Assembly (NCBI RefSeq): GCF_029691405.1
Contig: NZ_CP121467.1
Span: forward strand, 1-64,000
DNA length: 64,000 bases
Reading direction: 5' to 3'
Source: Streptococcus sp. D7B5
GTDB lineage: Bacteria; Bacillota; Bacilli; Lactobacillales; Streptococcaceae
This document shows positions 25,330 through 34,740 of the stretch, in pieces. Numbering within the stretch: position 1 is the first letter of the stretch; the number at the start of each line of letters is the position of its first letter. The notes under the pieces were generated by a model. It searched no databases, had not been told where the DNA came from, and saw only the letters and a list, made by a program, of their open reading frames with translations. A program made the position numbers and the translations under genes.

Positions 25330-26991
25330 ATGAGTAATATTAGTTTAACAACACTAGGTGGTGTACGAGAAAATGGTAAAAATATGTACATCGCTGAAAT
25401 CGATGGTTCTATTTTTGTTTTGGATGCGGGGCTTAAATACCCTGAAAATGAACAACTAGGTGTTGATGTCGTCATTCCAAATATGGACTACCTTTTTGAA
25501 AATAGCGATCGTATCGCAGGGGTCTTTTTGACCCACGGACATGCAGATGCCATTGGTGCCCTGCCTTATCTTTTGGCAGAGGCTAAGGTGCCTGTATTTG
25601 GTTCTGAGTTGACCATTGAGTTGGCCAAACTCTTTGTCAAAGGAAATGATACGGTTAAGAAATTCAATGACTTCCATGTGATTGATGAAGATACGGAGAT
25701 TGATTTTGGAGGGACTGTGGTTTCCTTCTTCCGTACAACTCACTCTATCCCAGAAAGTTTGGGAATAGTCCTGAAAACAGCTGAAGGTAGCATCGTTTAT
25801 ACAGGGGACTTCAAGTTTGACCAGACAGCTAGCGAATCCTATGCGACGGATTTTGCTCGTTTGGCAGAAATCGGTCGTGATGGTGTCTTGGCGCTCCTCA
25901 GTGATTCAGCCAATGCAGACAGCAATATCCAGGTGGCGAGTGAGAGTGAAGTTGGAGACGAAATTACCCAGACCATTGCAGATTGGGAAGGTCGTATCAT
26001 CGTTGCCGCAGTTGCCAGCAACCTTTCTCGTATCCAGCAGGTTTTTGATGCTGCAGCAGATACAGGTCGCCGAGTTGTTTTGACTGGATTTGATATTGAA
26101 AATATCGTCCGCACTGCGATTCGACTCAAAAAATTGTCTCTAGCCAATGAAAGTCTCTTGATTAAACCCAAAGAAATGTCTCGTTTTGACGACCATGAGT
26201 TGATTATCCTTGAGACGGGCCGTATGGGTGAGCCGATTAATGGACTTCGCAAGATGTCCATTGGACGCCACCGTTATGTGGAAATCAAAGATGGGGACTT
26301 GGTCTATATCGTAACCACTCCATCTATCGCAAAAGAAGCTGTCATGGCGCGTGTTGAAAACATGATCTACCAAGCTGGTGGTGTGGTGAAACTCATTACC
26401 CAAAGCTTGCGAGTATCCGGACATGGGAATGCGCGTGATTTGCAGTTAATGATCAATCTTTTGCAACCAAACTACCTCTTCCCTATCCAAGGAGAGTACC
26501 GTGAGTTAGATGCGCATGCCAAGGCTGCCATGGCAGTTGGAATGTTGCCAGAACGCATCTTCATCCCTAAAAAGGGAACGACCATGTCTTATGAACATGG
26601 AGACTTTGTTCCAGCTGGAGCTGTTTCTGCTGGGGATGTCTTGATTGACGGAAATGCCATCGGGGATGTTGGAAATGTCGTCCTTCGTGACCGTAAGGTC
26701 TTGTCAGAGGATGGAATCTTTATCGTGGCGATCACTGTCAACCGTCGTGAGAAGAAAATTGTGGCTAAGGCCCGTGTTCACACGCGTGGATTCGTTTATC
26801 TCAAGAAGAGTCGTGACATTCTCCGTGAAAGTTCAGAATTGATTAACCAAACGGTAGAAGAGTATCTTCAAGGTGATGACTTTGATTGGGCAGATCTCAA
26901 AGGCAAGGTTCGCGACAATCTGACCAAGTACCTCTTTGATCAAACCAAGCGTCGCCCGGCAATCTTGCCAGTCGTGATGGAAGCAAAATAA
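25330..26991 (+). CDS. rnjB: Ribonuclease J2
   Basis: A 553-residue metallo-beta-lactamase/beta-CASP ribonuclease. The usual metal motif HxHxDH appears as HGHADAIG (residues 69-76), where the second histidine pair is incomplete. This is typical of the J2 paralogue, which is weakly active and works in a complex with J1. Further landmarks are TTHSIPES, YTGDFKFD and the beta-CASP ending HGHARGL-like SGHGNARDL. It takes part in mRNA decay and rRNA maturation. CGGAGGG stands before the ATG, and it is transcribed from its own promoter. Confidence 0.88.
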   Translation: MSNISLTTLGGVRENGKNMYIAEIDGSIFVLDAGLKYPENEQLGVDVVIPNMDYLFENSDRIAGVFLTHGHADAIGALPYLLAEAKVPVFGSELTIELAKLFVKGNDTVKKFNDFHVIDEDTEIDFGGTVVSFFRTTHSIPESLGIVLKTAEGSIVYTGDFKFDQTASESYATDFARLAEIGRDGVLALLSDSANADSNIQVASESEVGDEITQTIADWEGRIIVAAVASNLSRIQQVFDAAADTGRRVVLTGFDIENIVRTAIRLKKLSLANESLLIKPKEMSRFDDHELIILETGRMGEPINGLRKMSIGRHRYVEIKDGDLVYIVTTPSIAKEAVMARVENMIYQAGGVVKLITQSLRVSGHGNARDLQLMINLLQPNYLFPIQGEYRELDAHAKAAMAVGMLPERIFIPKKGTTMSYEHGDFVPAGAVSAGDVLIDGNAIGDVGNVVLRDRKVLSEDGIFIVAITVNRREKKIVAKARVHTRGFVYLKKSRDILRESSELINQTVEEYLQGDDFDWADLKGKVRDNLTKYLFDQTKRRPAILPVVMEAK

Positions 26992-27007
26992 TAAGCAGCA
27001 TACCTAC

Positions 27008-27035
27008 AGAAAAAGTCGAAATTCGGCTTTTTCTT
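27008..27035 (+). terminator. Terminator after rnjB
   Basis: Stem aaaaagtcgaa / ttcggcttttt, then a short T run. Confidence 0.75.
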
Positions 27036-27059
27036 ATAGAATAGTAAAAGGAGACAACC

Positions 27060-27839
27060 ATGGCAGTTATGAATATTGAGTATTACTCAAAAGTTTTGGA
27101 TATGGAGTGGGGCGTTACCGTACTCTATCCAGATGCTAGTCGGGTGACTGAACCAGATTGCACGGATATTCCTGTTCTTTATCTTTTGCACGGAATGTCA
27201 GGAAACCAAAATAGCTGGCTCAAACGTACCAATGTCGAGCGCTTGTTGCGTGGGACCAATCTCATTGTTATCATGCCCAATACTAGCAATGGCTGGTACA
27301 CAGATACTCAGTATGGCTATAACTACTATACAGCTCTAGCAGAAGAGTTACCTCAGGTAATGAAACGTTTCTTCCCCAATATGACCAGCAAGCGAGAAAA
27401 AACTTTCATAGCAGGCCTATCCATGGGTGGATACGGTTCCTTCAAACTCGCTCTATCGACAAATCGTTTTTCTCATGCGGCTAGTTTTTCTGGTGCACTC
27501 AGTTTTCAGGAATTTTCTCCTGAAAGTCAGGATCTGGGGTCACTTGCATACTGGCGAGGAGTTTTTGGAGAGATTAAAGACTGGACAGCTAGTCCTCATT
27601 CGCTTGAAAGCATGGCTGCAAAATCCGATAAAAAGACTAAACTATGGGCTTGGTGTGGAGAGCAAGACTATCTCTACTCTGCCAATAATCTCGCAGTGAA
27701 AAACCTCAAAAAACTTGGTTTTGAGGTGACCTATAGTCATAGTCTAGGTAAGCACGAGTGGTACTACTGGGAAAAACAATTGGAACGTTTTTTGGCTACT
27801 CTACCAATTGACTTTGTCTTGGAAGAACGTTTATCTTAG
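27060..27839 (+). CDS. estA: Tributyrin esterase EstA
   Basis: A 259-residue alpha/beta hydrolase of the esterase D/S-formylglutathione hydrolase-like family. It has LLHGMSGN (oxyanion region), nucleophile Ser about 121 in [10 protein letters not shown], Asp in EQDYLY and His in GKHEWYYWE. Streptococcal and lactococcal EstA hydrolyse short-chain esters such as tributyrin, and pneumococcal EstA also removes O-acetyl groups from sugars. No signal peptide is seen. AAAGGAG precedes the ATG. Its placement after rnjB matches pneumococcus. Confidence 0.92.
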   Translation: MAVMNIEYYSKVLDMEWGVTVLYPDASRVTEPDCTDIPVLYLLHGMSGNQNSWLKRTNVERLLRGTNLIVIMPNTSNGWYTDTQYGYNYYTALAEELPQVMKRFFPNMTSKREKTFIAGLSMGGYGSFKLALSTNRFSHAASFSGALSFQEFSPESQDLGSLAYWRGVFGEIKDWTASPHSLESMAAKSDKKTKLWAWCGEQDYLYSANNLAVKNLKKLGFEVTYSHSLGKHEWYYWEKQLERFLATLPIDFVLEERLS

Positions 27840-27874
27840 TTTTAGGTTTCTTTCAGCTTTCTTCAGTAAAATAG

Positions 27875-27929
27875 AGAATCTATCTTGATCAAGGAAAATG
27901 TGATTTCAAGATAGGTTCTTATTTTTATG
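27875..27929 (+). terminator. Terminator after estA
   Basis: Stem with ctatcttg / caagatag and flanking pairs, then ttatttttatg. Confidence 0.75.
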
Positions 27930-27943
27930 AAAGGTGGGGCGTC

Positions 27944-28645
27944 ATGTTCTGGATTATTCGATTATTGTTCCGATTTCTTTTGGGAATTTGGCGTTTCTTC
28001 TGGCGTCTGGTTTGGACTGTGGTCATTCTACTGCTCATTGCCTTTGGAGTGGTTTGGTATCTGTCTGGTGATTTTCATTCTGCGGTCAATCAGGTTGAAA
28101 AAATGAGCAAGATTGGTCAAGGTGGCTGGAATCAATGGAAGGAGACGGGAACGCTGGAAGTCTTGTCTCAGACAGACAGTCACCAACATGCAGAAGGCAA
28201 GTGGGCTCAAGCTTCAGCTCGCATCTATATTGAGCCTCAAATGGATGAGACCTTTCAAGGTGCCTATGCAGAAGCCATAAAAAACTGGAATCAAACGGGA
28301 GCCTTTACCTTTGAGGTGGTTGCGGATCCTAGTCAGGCAGATATTGTGGCAAGTGAAATGAATGATGGATCGACTGCTGTAGCAGGTCAAGCCGAGAGTC
28401 AAACCAATTTGTTAACCAAACAATTTATATCTGTAACGGTTCGCCTGAATCACTATTATCTATCCAATCCAAACTATGGTTATTCTTATGAACGGATCGT
28501 GCACACGGCGGAGCACGAGCTGGGGCATGCCATCGGATTGGATCATACCAACGAAACTTCTGTCATGCAGCCAGCAGGTTCTTACTATGGAATTCAGCCT
28601 CAGGATGTGAAGGCTGTTCAAGAACTCTATACCAGAAGCGACTAG
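27944..28645 (+). CDS. Membrane-anchored matrixin-like zinc metalloprotease
   Basis: A 233-residue protein with an aromatic, basic N-terminus and one membrane helix (about residues 22-41), then an extracytoplasmic domain ending in HELGHAIGLDH (residues 191-201). That is the full HExxHxxGxxH zinc motif of metzincins, followed by a Met-turn-like SVMQP. I infer a small surface protease of the matrixin/M10-like group with unknown substrate. GAAAGGTGGGG lies before the ATG. In pneumococcus, as I recall, murMN occupies the space between estA and uvrC; here only this gene does. Confidence 0.85.
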   Translation: MFWIIRLLFRFLLGIWRFFWRLVWTVVILLLIAFGVVWYLSGDFHSAVNQVEKMSKIGQGGWNQWKETGTLEVLSQTDSHQHAEGKWAQASARIYIEPQMDETFQGAYAEAIKNWNQTGAFTFEVVADPSQADIVASEMNDGSTAVAGQAESQTNLLTKQFISVTVRLNHYYLSNPNYGYSYERIVHTAEHELGHAIGLDHTNETSVMQPAGSYYGIQPQDVKAVQELYTRSD

Positions 28646-28674
28646 ATGAAGTCGGTGCAATCTGAAATGAAATC

Positions 28675-28709
28675 AAAGCTCCTCCATCAAGTGATTGGTG
28701 GGGCTTTTT
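28675..28709 (+). terminator. Terminator between metalloprotease gene and uvrC
   Basis: Stem aaagctcctccatcaa / ttggtggggcttttt with a 4-nt loop. Confidence 0.85.
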
Positions 28710-28731
28710 GTTCGTCCTGTTACGGCCTTTT

Positions 28732-28740
28732 TGTTATAAT
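28732..28740 (+). promoter_or_regulatory. uvrC: Extended -10 promoter directly before uvrC start codon
   Basis: TGtTATAAT ends six bases before the ATG, so the message would start at or next to the start codon. Confidence 0.7.
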
Positions 28741-28746
28741 GGAACT

Positions 28747-30594
28747 ATGAATAACTTGATCAAATCAAAACTAGAGCTCTTGCCGACCAGCCCTGGTTGT
28801 TACATTCACAAGGATAAAAATGGCACCATTATCTATGTAGGAAAGGCTAAAAATCTGCGTAACCGCGTGCGGTCTTATTTCCGTGGAAGTCATGATACCA
28901 AGACGGAGGCTCTGGTGTCTGAAATTGTGGATTTTGAATTTATCGTCACTGAGTCCAATATTGAGGCACTTCTCCTAGAAATCAACCTGATTAAGGAAAA
29001 TAAGCCCAAGTACAATATTATGCTCAAGGATGATAAGTCCTATCCCTTCATCAAAATCACCAATGAGCGTTATCCTCGCTTGATTATCACCCGTCAGGTC
29101 AAAAAGGACGGAGGTCTTTATTTTGGACCTTATCCTGATGTGGGAGCGGCCAATGAAATCAAGCGACTACTGGATCGGATTTTTCCTTTTCGGAAATGTA
29201 CCAACCCGCCGTCTAAGGTTTGTTTTTACTACCATATCGGCCAATGTATGGCCCACACCATCTGTCAGAAAGATGAGGCTTATTTCAAGTCCATGGCTCA
29301 GGAGGTTTCTGATTTCCTAAAAGGACAGGATGACAAAATCATCGATGACCTCAAGGGGAAGATGGCATCCGCAGCTCAAAGTATGGAGTTTGAACGTGCG
29401 GCGGAATACCGTGACCTGATTCAGGCGATTGGAACACTTCGGACCAAGCAAAGGGTCATGGCTAAAGATTTGCAAAATCGGGACGTCTTTGGCTACTATG
29501 TGGATAAGGGCTGGATGTGTGTTCAGGTTTTCTTTGTCCGTCAGGGAAAACTCATCGAGCGGGATGTCAATCTTTTCCCCTACTACAATGATCCAGATGA
29601 GGACTTCTTGACCTACGTGGGACAATTCTATCAAGAAAAATCTCACCTGGTTCCCAATGAAGTATTGATTCCGCAGGATATTGACGAAGAAGCCGTCAAG
29701 GCCTTGGTGGATACCAAGATTTTCAAACCCCAACGTGGGGAAAAAAAACAACTGGTCAATCTAGCCATCAAAAATGCCCGTGTTAGTCTGGAGCAGAAGT
29801 TCAATCTGCTAGAAAAATCAGTCGAAAAGACCCAAGGAGCTATTGAAAATCTGGGACGCTTGCTCCAAATCCCGACCCCAGTCCGTATCGAGTCCTTTGA
29901 TAACTCTAATATCATGGGAACCAGTCCTGTTTCAGCTATGGTGGTCTTTGTCAATGGCAAACCGAGTAAAAAAGACTACCGAAAGTACAAGATAAAAACG
30001 GTTGTTGGCCCAGATGACTATGCTAGTATGCGAGAGGTTATTCGCAGACGTTATGGCCGAGTTCAACGTGATGGTTTAACCCCGCCAGATTTGATTGTGA
30101 TTGATGGGGGACAAGGTCAAGTCAATATCGCAAAGCAAGTCATCCAAGAAGAGCTAGGTTTGGATATCCCAATTGCAGGTCTGCAAAAGAATGACAAGCA
30201 CCAAACCCATGAACTGCTCTTTGGAGATCCACTGGAAGTGGTGGAGTTGTCTCGCAATTCTCAAGAATTCTTTCTCCTCCAACGCATTCAAGATGAGGTA
30301 CACCGCTTTGCTATCACCTTCCACCGCCAACTGCGCTCAAAAAATTCCTTTTCTTCACAACTGGATGGGATTGACGGTCTGGGACCTAAACGCAAACAGA
30401 ATCTCATGAAGCATTTTAAATCTCTCACTAAAATCAAGGAAGCTAGTGTGGATGAAATTGTCGAAGTGGGTGTGCCAAGAGCAGTCGCAGAAGATGTGAA
30501 AAGAAAGTTGAACCCTCAGGAAGAAGTGGAATTGGCTCAAGTGGCGGAAGAAAGAGTGGACTACCAAACAAAAGGAGATTATGATGAACCATAA
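28747..30594 (+). CDS. uvrC: Excinuclease ABC subunit C
   Basis: A 615-residue UvrC of the usual length. The N-terminal GIY-YIG nuclease has [24 protein letters not shown] motif lies near residues 205-235, the C-terminal endonuclease has [11 protein letters not shown] and VIDGGQGQV, and a helix-hairpin-helix pair closes the protein. With UvrAB it makes both incisions in nucleotide excision repair. I start at [19 protein letters not shown]; an upstream in-frame extension would lie before the promoter. No Shine-Dalgarno is visible, and the -10 is so close that translation is probably leaderless. Confidence 0.97.
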   Translation: MNNLIKSKLELLPTSPGCYIHKDKNGTIIYVGKAKNLRNRVRSYFRGSHDTKTEALVSEIVDFEFIVTESNIEALLLEINLIKENKPKYNIMLKDDKSYPFIKITNERYPRLIITRQVKKDGGLYFGPYPDVGAANEIKRLLDRIFPFRKCTNPPSKVCFYYHIGQCMAHTICQKDEAYFKSMAQEVSDFLKGQDDKIIDDLKGKMASAAQSMEFERAAEYRDLIQAIGTLRTKQRVMAKDLQNRDVFGYYVDKGWMCVQVFFVRQGKLIERDVNLFPYYNDPDEDFLTYVGQFYQEKSHLVPNEVLIPQDIDEEAVKALVDTKIFKPQRGEKKQLVNLAIKNARVSLEQKFNLLEKSVEKTQGAIENLGRLLQIPTPVRIESFDNSNIMGTSPVSAMVVFVNGKPSKKDYRKYKIKTVVGPDDYASMREVIRRRYGRVQRDGLTPPDLIVIDGGQGQVNIAKQVIQEELGLDIPIAGLQKNDKHQTHELLFGDPLEVVELSRNSQEFFLLQRIQDEVHRFAITFHRQLRSKNSFSSQLDGIDGLGPKRKQNLMKHFKSLTKIKEASVDEIVEVGVPRAVAEDVKRKLNPQEEVELAQVAEERVDYQTKGDYDEP

Positions 30595-31438
30595 AATCGC
30601 AATTTTATCAGATATTCATGGAAATGTGACTGCCTTAGAAGCAGTGATTGCAGATGCTAAAGCACAAGGAGTCAGTGAATACTGGCTCATGGGAGACATT
30701 TTCCTCCCTGGTCCAGGTGCAAATGACTTGGTCGCTCTGTTAAAGGAACTTTCTATCACTACAAGTGTTCGAGGCAATTGGGATGATTGTGTCCTTGAGG
30801 CTTTAGATGGGCAATATGGCTTGGAAGACCCACAGGAAGTCCAGCTCTTGCGTATGACGCAGTATTTGATGGAGCGAATGGATCCTGCAACGATTGACTG
30901 GCTACGAAGCTTACCTATGCTAGAAAAGAGAGAAGTTGACGGACTGCGTTTTTCTCTTTCTCATAATTTGCCAAATAAGAACTATGGTGGTGACTTGCTA
31001 GTTGAGAATGATACAGAGAAATTTGACCAACTCCTAGATGATGAAGTTGATGTGGCAGTCTATGGTCATGTTCACAAGCAGTTGCTTCGTTATGGCAGTC
31101 AAGGGCAACAAATCATCAATCCAGGGTCGATTGGCATGCCCTATTTTAATTGGGAGGCGTTAAAAAATCACCGTGCTCAGTATGCTGTGATAGAAGTAGA
31201 ATATGGGGAATTAGTAAACATTCTATTCCGAAAAGTTGCTTATGACTATGAAGCAGAGTTAGAATTGGCCAAGTCCAAGGGGCTTCCTTTTATCGAAATG
31301 TATGAAGAACTACGCCGAGATGACAACTATCGGGGGCACAATCTAGAACTCTTAGCTAGTTTAATTGAAAAGCATGGGTATGTTGAGGATGTGAAGAAAT
31401 TTTTGGAGGCTATAAAGTCAGAATATAAGGTAGACTAG
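30581..31438 (+). CDS. Calcineurin-like metallophosphoesterase, copy 2
   Basis: A 285-residue paralogue of the phosphoesterase encoded near 15 kb, with the same motif order: DIHGN, GDIF, GNWDD, SHN and GHVHKQ. It also shares C-terminal-extension landmarks ([16 protein letters not shown] against DVEAELQLAKDLKLPY). The start overlaps the end of uvrC by 14 bp with AAAGGAG upstream, implying translational coupling with uvrC. The role is unknown; the coupling alone does not prove a repair function. Confidence 0.85.
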   Translation: MMNHKIAILSDIHGNVTALEAVIADAKAQGVSEYWLMGDIFLPGPGANDLVALLKELSITTSVRGNWDDCVLEALDGQYGLEDPQEVQLLRMTQYLMERMDPATIDWLRSLPMLEKREVDGLRFSLSHNLPNKNYGGDLLVENDTEKFDQLLDDEVDVAVYGHVHKQLLRYGSQGQQIINPGSIGMPYFNWEALKNHRAQYAVIEVEYGELVNILFRKVAYDYEAELELAKSKGLPFIEMYEELRRDDNYRGHNLELLASLIEKHGYVEDVKKFLEAIKSEYKVD

Positions 31439-31462
31439 TTTCTTAAAACCCCTGAAAATTAG

Positions 31463-31535
31463 TTGGAACTGGATGAGGAAAAATCTGATTTTAATGATAA
31501 GTTTAAATCCAGGACTTCATCCGTGTTCCAATTTC
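31463..31535 (+). terminator. Long imperfect hairpin after phosphoesterase copy 2
   Basis: Arms ttggaactggatga and tcatccgtgttccaa pair with one bulge around a 40-nt loop, followed by a T-rich tract. Confidence 0.6.
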
Positions 31536-31551
31536 TTTCTATGAAAAATCT

Positions 31552-31580
31552 CTGCAAGCTCTTTCAAAATATGGTAGAAT
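31552..31580 (+). promoter_or_regulatory. Nitroreductase-pepV promoter
   Basis: CTGCAA, 17 bp, TAGAAT with an extended TGg. Confidence 0.7.
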
Positions 31581-31612
31581 GGATGCAGTAGAATTAGAAA
31601 AGGAAATCGATT

Positions 31613-32218
31613 ATGAAATTTCTTGAATTAAATAAAAAACGTCATGCGACTAAGCATTTTACTGATAAACCGGTAGATCCCAAAGATGTGCGTACGGCTA
31701 TCGAAATCGCAACCTTGGCCCCAAGTGCCCACAACAGCCAGCCATGGAAGTTTGTGGTTGTTCGTGAGAAAAATGCTGAATTGGCAAAATTGGCTTATGG
31801 TTCGAACTTTGAGCAGGTATCAGCAGCACCTGTAACCATTGCCTTGTTTACCGACACAGATTTGGCTAAACGTGCTCGTAAGATTGCCCGAGTTGGCGGC
31901 GCTAATAACTTCTCTGAAGAGCAACTTCAATATTTTATGAAGAATCTGCCAGCTGAATTTGCGCGTTACAGTGAACAGCAAGTTAGTGACTACTTGGCCC
32001 TTAATGCGGGACTAGTAGCCATGAACTTAGTTCTTGCTTTGACTGACCAAGGAATCGGTTCTAACATTATTCTTGGATTTGACAAATCAAAAGCCAACGA
32101 AGTTTTGGACATTGAAGACCGATTCCGTCCAGAACTCTTGATCACAGTTGGATACACAGATGAGAAATTGGAACCAAGCTACCGCTTGCCAGTAGATGAA
32201 ATTATCGAGAAGAGATAG
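31613..32218 (+). CDS. Nitroreductase-family FMN oxidoreductase
   Basis: A 201-residue protein. The N-terminal KKRHATKHF (FMN phosphate contact) and APSAHNSQPWKFVVV are hallmark nitroreductase motifs, and GSNIILGFDKSK is the C-terminal cofactor region. It is presumably a dimeric flavoprotein using NAD(P)H; the natural substrate is unknown. AAAGGAAATCG precedes the ATG. Only nine bases separate it from pepV, so they are probably cotranscribed. Confidence 0.88.
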   Translation: MKFLELNKKRHATKHFTDKPVDPKDVRTAIEIATLAPSAHNSQPWKFVVVREKNAELAKLAYGSNFEQVSAAPVTIALFTDTDLAKRARKIARVGGANNFSEEQLQYFMKNLPAEFARYSEQQVSDYLALNAGLVAMNLVLALTDQGIGSNIILGFDKSKANEVLDIEDRFRPELLITVGYTDEKLEPSYRLPVDEIIEKR

Positions 32219-32227
32219 GAAGAAAAA

Positions 32228-33628
32228 ATGACAGTTATTGATTTTACAGCAGAAGTAGAAAAACGCAAAGAAGACCTCTTGGCTGACTTGTTTAGCCTTT
32301 TGGAAATCAACTCAGAACGTGATGACAGCAAAGCCGATGCTGAGCATCCATTTGGACCTGGTCCAGTAAAAGCCTTGGAAAAATTCCTTGAAATCGCAGA
32401 CCGTGATGGCTATCCAACTAAAAATGTTGATAACTACGCAGGACATTTTGAGTTTGGTGAAGGAGAAGAAGTTCTCGGAATCTTTGCTCACATGGACGTG
32501 GTGCCAGCTGGTAGCGGTTGGGACACGGACCCTTATACACCAACTATCAAAGACGGTCGCCTTTATGCGCGTGGAGCTTCAGACGACAAGGGGCCTACAA
32601 CAGCTTGTTACTATGGTTTGAAAATCATCAAAGAATTGGGGCTTCCAACTTCTAAAAAAGTTCGTTTCATCGTCGGAACAGATGAAGAATCAGGCTGGGC
32701 AGACATGGACTACTACTTTGAACATGTAGGACTTGCGAAACCAGACTTCGGTTTCTCTCCAGATGCTGAATTCCCTATCATCAATGGTGAAAAAGGGAAT
32801 ATCACAGAATATCTCCATTTTGCAGGTGAAAATACTGGTGCAGCTCGCCTTCACAGCTTCACAGGTGGTTTGCGTGAAAACATGGTACCTGAATCAGCAA
32901 CAGCAGTCGTTTCAGGTGACTTGGCTGACTTGCAAGCTAAACTAGATGCCTTTGTTGCAGAACACAAACTCAGAGGAGAACTCCAAGAAGAAAACGGCCA
33001 GTACAAGGTGACTGTGATTGGTAAATCAGCTCATGGTGCTATGCCTGCATCAGGTGTCAATGGTGCGACCTACCTTGCCCTTTTCCTCAGTCAGTTTGAC
33101 TTTGCAGGACCTGCAAAAGACTACCTCGACATCGCTGGTAAGATTCTCTTGAACGACCATAAGGGTACAAATCTCAAGGTTGCTCATGTAGATGAAAAGA
33201 TGGGTGCCCTTTCTATGAATGCCGGTGTCTTCCGCTTCGATGAAACAAGTGCTGACAATACGATTGCCCTCAACTTCCGTTATCCAAAAGGAACAAGCCC
33301 AGAGCAAATCAAGTCAATCCTTGAAAACTTGCCAGTTGCTTCTGTTAGCCTTTCTGAACACGGTCACACCCCTCACTATGTACCGATGGAAGATCCACTT
33401 GTGCAAACCTTGTTGAATGTTTATGAAAAACAAACTTGTCTTAAAGGTCACGAGCAAGTCATCGGTGGTGGTACCTTTGGTCGTTTACTGGAACGTGGGG
33501 TTGCCTACGGTGCGATGTTCCCAGACTCAATCGATACCATGCACCAAGCCAACGAATTTATCGCCTTGGACGATCTCTTCCGAGCAGCAGCAATCTATGC
33601 TGAAGCTATTTATGAACTGATCAAATAA
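32228..33628 (+). CDS. pepV: M20 dipeptidase PepV
   Basis: A 466-residue metallopeptidase of PepV size. Zinc ligands are in FAHMDVVPAG and ASDDKGPT, the catalytic Glu pair is in GTDEESGW, and FSPDAEFP and HQANEFI give the later ligands. PepV hydrolyses dipeptides in the cytosol and feeds amino acid pools from imported peptides. AGGAAG lies before the ATG, directly downstream of the nitroreductase gene. Confidence 0.94.
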   Translation: MTVIDFTAEVEKRKEDLLADLFSLLEINSERDDSKADAEHPFGPGPVKALEKFLEIADRDGYPTKNVDNYAGHFEFGEGEEVLGIFAHMDVVPAGSGWDTDPYTPTIKDGRLYARGASDDKGPTTACYYGLKIIKELGLPTSKKVRFIVGTDEESGWADMDYYFEHVGLAKPDFGFSPDAEFPIINGEKGNITEYLHFAGENTGAARLHSFTGGLRENMVPESATAVVSGDLADLQAKLDAFVAEHKLRGELQEENGQYKVTVIGKSAHGAMPASGVNGATYLALFLSQFDFAGPAKDYLDIAGKILLNDHKGTNLKVAHVDEKMGALSMNAGVFRFDETSADNTIALNFRYPKGTSPEQIKSILENLPVASVSLSEHGHTPHYVPMEDPLVQTLLNVYEKQTCLKGHEQVIGGGTFGRLLERGVAYGAMFPDSIDTMHQANEFIALDDLFRAAAIYAEAIYELIK

Positions 33629-33681
33629 AATGATAGAAGTCTGAGATTGTATGCTTGGACTTCTTTTTGGAGGGAAAACAG

Positions 33682-34272
33682 ATGTCTCAAATTGAAAGAA
33701 TCAAGCAAGCCATTATGGCGGATCCGCAAAATACCAGCTATACAGAACGCGGAATCGAACCTCTCTTTGCGGCGCCAAAAACTGCCCGTATCAATATTGT
33801 CGGTCAGGCTCCTGGGCTTAAAACGCAAGAAGCTGGGATTTATTGGAAGGATAAGAGTGGCGATCGCTTGCGTGAGTGGCTAGGTGTGGATGAGGACACC
33901 TTTTACAATTCAGGTTATTTTGCAGTTCTGCCCATGGATTTCTACTTTCCGGGGCATGGCAAGTCAGGCGACCTTCCACCTCGTACAGGTTTTGCAGAAA
34001 AATGGCATCCGCAACTCTTGCAAGAGTTGCCCGATATCCAATTAACTCTCTTGATTGGACAATATGCCCAAGCCTATTATTTACATGAAAAAGTTAGTGG
34101 CAAGGTGACAGAACGGGTAAAACACTACAAAGACTATCTACCAGAATTTTTCCCTCTGGTGCACCCCTCACCACGAAATCAAATCTGGATGGCCAAAAAT
34201 CCTTGGTTTGAGTCAGAAGTAGTGCCCGATTTGAAAAAAAGAATTCAAAAGATTCTTGGAGAAACAAAATGA
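33682..34272 (+). CDS. Uracil-DNA glycosylase-family protein
   Basis: A 196-residue protein with the UDG-fold motifs GQAPGLKTQEAG near the N-terminus and HPSPRNQIW near the C-terminus. It is therefore in the broad UDG/MUG superfamily but is not classical Ung. I start at MSQIER because TTGGAGGGAAAACAG stands right before it. It may excise damaged or deaminated bases, though members of this subfamily are little studied. It overlaps the rhodanese gene by 4 bp (ATGA). Confidence 0.85.
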   Translation: MSQIERIKQAIMADPQNTSYTERGIEPLFAAPKTARINIVGQAPGLKTQEAGIYWKDKSGDRLREWLGVDEDTFYNSGYFAVLPMDFYFPGHGKSGDLPPRTGFAEKWHPQLLQELPDIQLTLLIGQYAQAYYLHEKVSGKVTERVKHYKDYLPEFFPLVHPSPRNQIWMAKNPWFESEVVPDLKKRIQKILGETK

Positions 34273-34556
34273 AAGAAATTACTTTTAACGATTTTTACCA
34301 GCTTTATCAAAATGAGCAACTTTCTCTAGTGGACGTGAGAGAAGTAGAAGAGTTCCAGACGCTTCATTTAGAAGGTGCTCAGAATCTTCCGCTTAGTCAA
34401 TTGGCTGATACTTATGAACAACTAGACAAAGACCAGCTTTACTACGTGATTTGTAAATCAGGAATGCGTTCAGCGCGTGCTTGTCAATTTCTAGCTGAAC
34501 AGGGTTATGACGTTATCAATGTCCAAGGTGGAATGACGGCCTTTGAAAATCTTTAA
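34269..34556 (+). CDS. Single-domain rhodanese-like protein
   Basis: A 95-residue cytosolic rhodanese domain. It has VDVREVEEFQTLHLEGAQNL and the active-site loop CKSGMRS with catalytic Cys about 63. It transfers sulfane sulfur or handles related persulfide chemistry; the partner is unknown. The start overlaps the stop of the UDG-like gene in an ATGA junction, so the two are translationally coupled. Confidence 0.92.
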   Translation: MKEITFNDFYQLYQNEQLSLVDVREVEEFQTLHLEGAQNLPLSQLADTYEQLDKDQLYYVICKSGMRSARACQFLAEQGYDVINVQGGMTAFENL

Positions 34557-34579
34557 ACCTCTATAGCGATAGATCCTAA

Positions 34580-34622
34580 TCTTCCCTTGCTCGGTTCCAA
34601 CTGAGTGAGGGATTTTGTTTTT
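34580..34622 (+). terminator. Terminator after rhodanese gene
   Basis: Stem atcttccc..ctc / gag..agggat, then a T-rich tract. Confidence 0.7.
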
Positions 34623-34697
34623 AGATAATTCTTATTTTTAAAAATATTGAAAACATTCAATGATTAATTTTGGATACTTTTTTCAGAGTCTTAATCA

Positions 34698-34706
34698 TGG
34701 TATACT
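34698..34706 (+). promoter_or_regulatory. brnQ: Extended -10 promoter of brnQ
   Basis: TGgTATACT about 35 bp before the ATG. A CodY-box-like AATATTGAAAACATT upstream has four mismatches and is too weak to call. Confidence 0.6.
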
Positions 34707-34740
34707 AGGTCAGTATTTTAGAAATATGAAGGAGATTTTT

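Noticed and set aside
34640..34670. CodY box upstream of brnQ
   Set aside because: The best match, AATATTGAAAACATT, has four mismatches to the consensus, too weak to call.
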